Assembly: GCA_038087015.1 (NCBI GenBank)
Contig: JASBNA010000037.1
Coordinates: forward strand, 124,001 to 188,000
Length of the DNA stretch: 64,000 nt
DNA from: Cerrena zonata
Lineage: Eukaryota > Basidiomycota > Agaricomycetes > Polyporales > Cerrenaceae
Direction: 5' to 3'
Shown: piece after piece, positions 62,758 through 64,000 of the stretch
Layout of the letters: every line of letters starts with the position of its first letter
Position numbering within the stretch: the stretch's first letter is position 1
Translations under genes and position numbers: made by a program
The notes under the pieces: generated by a model
What the model saw: only the letters and a program-made list of their open reading frames with translations
Database searches by the model: none
Told to the model about the DNA's origin: nothing

Positions 62758-64000
62758 ATGAAGCGCAAAGTAGACTCTCCCAATGGATACAGCTCCGACG
62801 CTACACAAGAGCGCCATCAACGAATAAAGCTCTCCCCATCCCTCCAGCTCGAAGCAAATCTAGCCTCTCTATCCGGAAAACTCTCCTCAGCATACAGGGA
62901 AGAACTACAGGAAATATGGACCCAGGATCAACGCACACCTTCCCTTCGGTCCAGGAAACTCTGGTCCTTAGCTCGGGGTGTCGATCCGAAATTCGTCAAT
63001 GCTTGGTTCTCACGCAAACGCTACAATGTTGCCAAACAGACTGGGGAACCTTTGCCTAGAGGGACCTACGAGCTAGACCCTAAAGCACCACACTTTCTCC
63101 CGAAGACAAAACGACCTAGCTTCTCGGATACTATTGACAAGAACGAAATCCAGAATGAGCTTAGGATAAAACGCGAACGCATCGCTTCTCCCGGTCTTAG
63201 CATCTTGCCTCCATCTGTCGTAGAATCACTTAGAAAACTCCCATCTAAACTTCCGGTTCAGAAGAAAAAGAAGACCCGTACCTCTCAAGTTGTCAAGCAC
63301 ACGCGAGCCCATGATTCTGCTCCTCACCCTCTGTGTCACGTTTGCAACCAAAACTTCGTGCTGTTTGCCGACTCTTCTGAGGCTCTACCAATCGAACAGG
63401 ACGGTAGCGCAGGGGAAATATCACGGTACTCTACACCTGGCCTACTACGTGGACAAGTATCTTCCGATTTTGACTTCGAGGTATCAACACCCCGAGATCT
63501 AAATAACGAAAGCGATTCTTTGCCGACGAATGAAACTACGACTCCTACGAGTGAACTGGAACCTGTTCACGGTTATGTGTCTACGAGAAGGTCACTGCTG
63601 AACCCTACAACTGCCTCCAAACCTGAACATTCACAAAGACCCTACGCATATACCCAATTTAAAGCAACATCGACACTACATTCTCCTCATTTAACCGCAG
63701 ATCCTCTACTATCTCAGTTACTGAAGCCTCTTCGTGGACTCTCTGCAAGTACTCCCCCTCCCCGGCTTGGCGGAAACACTGACCTTGCCCCAAAACATCC
63801 GACACCGAAACACGGGAGAACACCGCCGTCTTCTTCCTCTATGATACAATCTCCATCTGATCATCGTACAATACACCTTGTACCCCCACTACCAGCTGCT
63901 GCTACTAACCGTCAACTTGGCACCGACCTTCCATCACCTTCTGCAACTCCGAGTATGTTCGATGATTATTCCGCGGAATGTTTTCATAACCACCCTATAT
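62758..64000 (+). CDS. Homeodomain-like protein, 3' end beyond the window
   Basis: ATG 62758 opens a frame of 414 codons with no stop before the window edge. Residues ~40-95 resemble a homeodomain: helix 1 around YREELQEIWTQDQRTPS, helix 2 RSRKLWSLARG, and helix 3 VDPKFVNAWFSRKRYNVAKQ. The Trp-Phe pair (83-84) and following basic residues fit the recognition helix. The position of the near-invariant Asn51 is Arg (WFSRKR instead of WFxNRR). After the domain comes a basic segment (KKKKTRTS), a possible nuclear signal, a short CHVCNQNF, and a long Ser/Pro/Thr-rich disordered region. It is probably a DNA-binding regulator. It does not look like a mating-type pair: no second homeodomain gene is next to it in this window. 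An intron could exist but none is needed. Confidence 0.72.
   Translation, partial: MKRKVDSPNGYSSDATQERHQRIKLSPSLQLEANLASLSGKLSSAYREELQEIWTQDQRTPSLRSRKLWSLARGVDPKFVNAWFSRKRYNVAKQTGEPLPRGTYELDPKAPHFLPKTKRPSFSDTIDKNEIQNELRIKRERIASPGLSILPPSVVESLRKLPSKLPVQKKKKTRTSQVVKHTRAHDSAPHPLCHVCNQNFVLFADSSEALPIEQDGSAGEISRYSTPGLLRGQVSSDFDFEVSTPRDLNNESDSLPTNETTTPTSELEPVHGYVSTRRSLLNPTTASKPEHSQRPYAYTQFKATSTLHSPHLTADPLLSQLLKPLRGLSASTPPPRLGGNTDLAPKHPTPKHGRTPPSSSSMIQSPSDHRTIHLVPPLPAAATNRQLGTDLPSPSATPSMFDDYSAECFHNHPI

Noticed and set aside
62758..64000. Homeodomain gene as the mating-type (A/HD) locus
   Set aside because: No divergent partner homeodomain gene or mitochondrial intermediate peptidase gene is in the window, and helix 3 lacks the usual Asn.
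1..64000. CRISPR arrays, bacterial operons, rRNA genes
   Set aside because: None seen; spaced short repeats, ribosome-binding sites and rRNA segments are absent, and gene structure is eukaryotic.

Overview
The window looks like nuclear DNA of a mushroom-forming basidiomycete (Agaricomycetes). Genes are broken by many short GT-AG introns, mostly 46-70 nt. The families are typical of that group: FunK1 kinase, AA9 lytic polysaccharide monooxygenase, F-box proteins, DUF6589 and DUF4238 proteins, a Tnp2-type CACTA transposon and chromodomain Ty3/Gypsy elements. All family names come from my own reading of motifs; no database search was run. Exon limits were worked out by hand and checked for reading-frame continuity.

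Layout. (1) 1-2467: the 3' end of a Ty3/Gypsy pol gene (integrase), then LTR-like DNA. (2) 2468-8413: a complete DNA element with terminal inverted repeats (84 bp perfect, about 90 bp in all). It carries two convergent intron-containing genes, a DUF6589 protein and a RecQ-like helicase. I know no named transposon family with this content, and it is the strongest candidate here for an undescribed mobile system. (3) 8414-13208: a FunK1 kinase with a frameshifted 5' end and a 12-exon AA9 gene that seems to need a 2-nt microexon. (4) 13209-33955: a 20.7-kb nested block. The outer chromodomain Ty3/Gypsy element (G2) has identical 239-bp LTRs and an ACTAA target duplication. A CACTA-like MITE, a solo LTR and a second, oppositely oriented chromodomain element (G3, 24094-32839) are inserted in it. 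Each insertion has its own target duplication, and removing it restores the G2 reading frames exactly. G2 has an extra ~889-aa ORF after pol. G3 has a -1 frameshift signal at the gag stop and a run of small ORFs after pol: three look like diverged copies of one helical protein and two are small membrane proteins.

(5) 33956-48917: host genes. There are three F-box proteins, two of them a tandem paralogous pair and one ending in a CaaX-like box. They are followed by a zinc alcohol/formaldehyde-dehydrogenase-like enzyme, an AlkB-type dioxygenase, an unrecognised protein and a seven-helix membrane protein. (6) 48918-55991: a complete CACTA-type element with CACCG ends and an AAC target duplication, carrying a Tnp2 transposase and two accessory genes. 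(7) 55992-64000: a cytochrome P450, a DUF4238 gene with an in-frame stop, an initiator tRNA-Met gene, and the 5' part of a homeodomain-like gene that runs off the window.

Mobile DNA makes up about 57% of the window. The two DNA elements and both LTR elements have almost undiverged termini, so this is a recently active transposon-rich region. Several of the elements' in-frame stops can be explained by C-to-T (or G-to-A) change.
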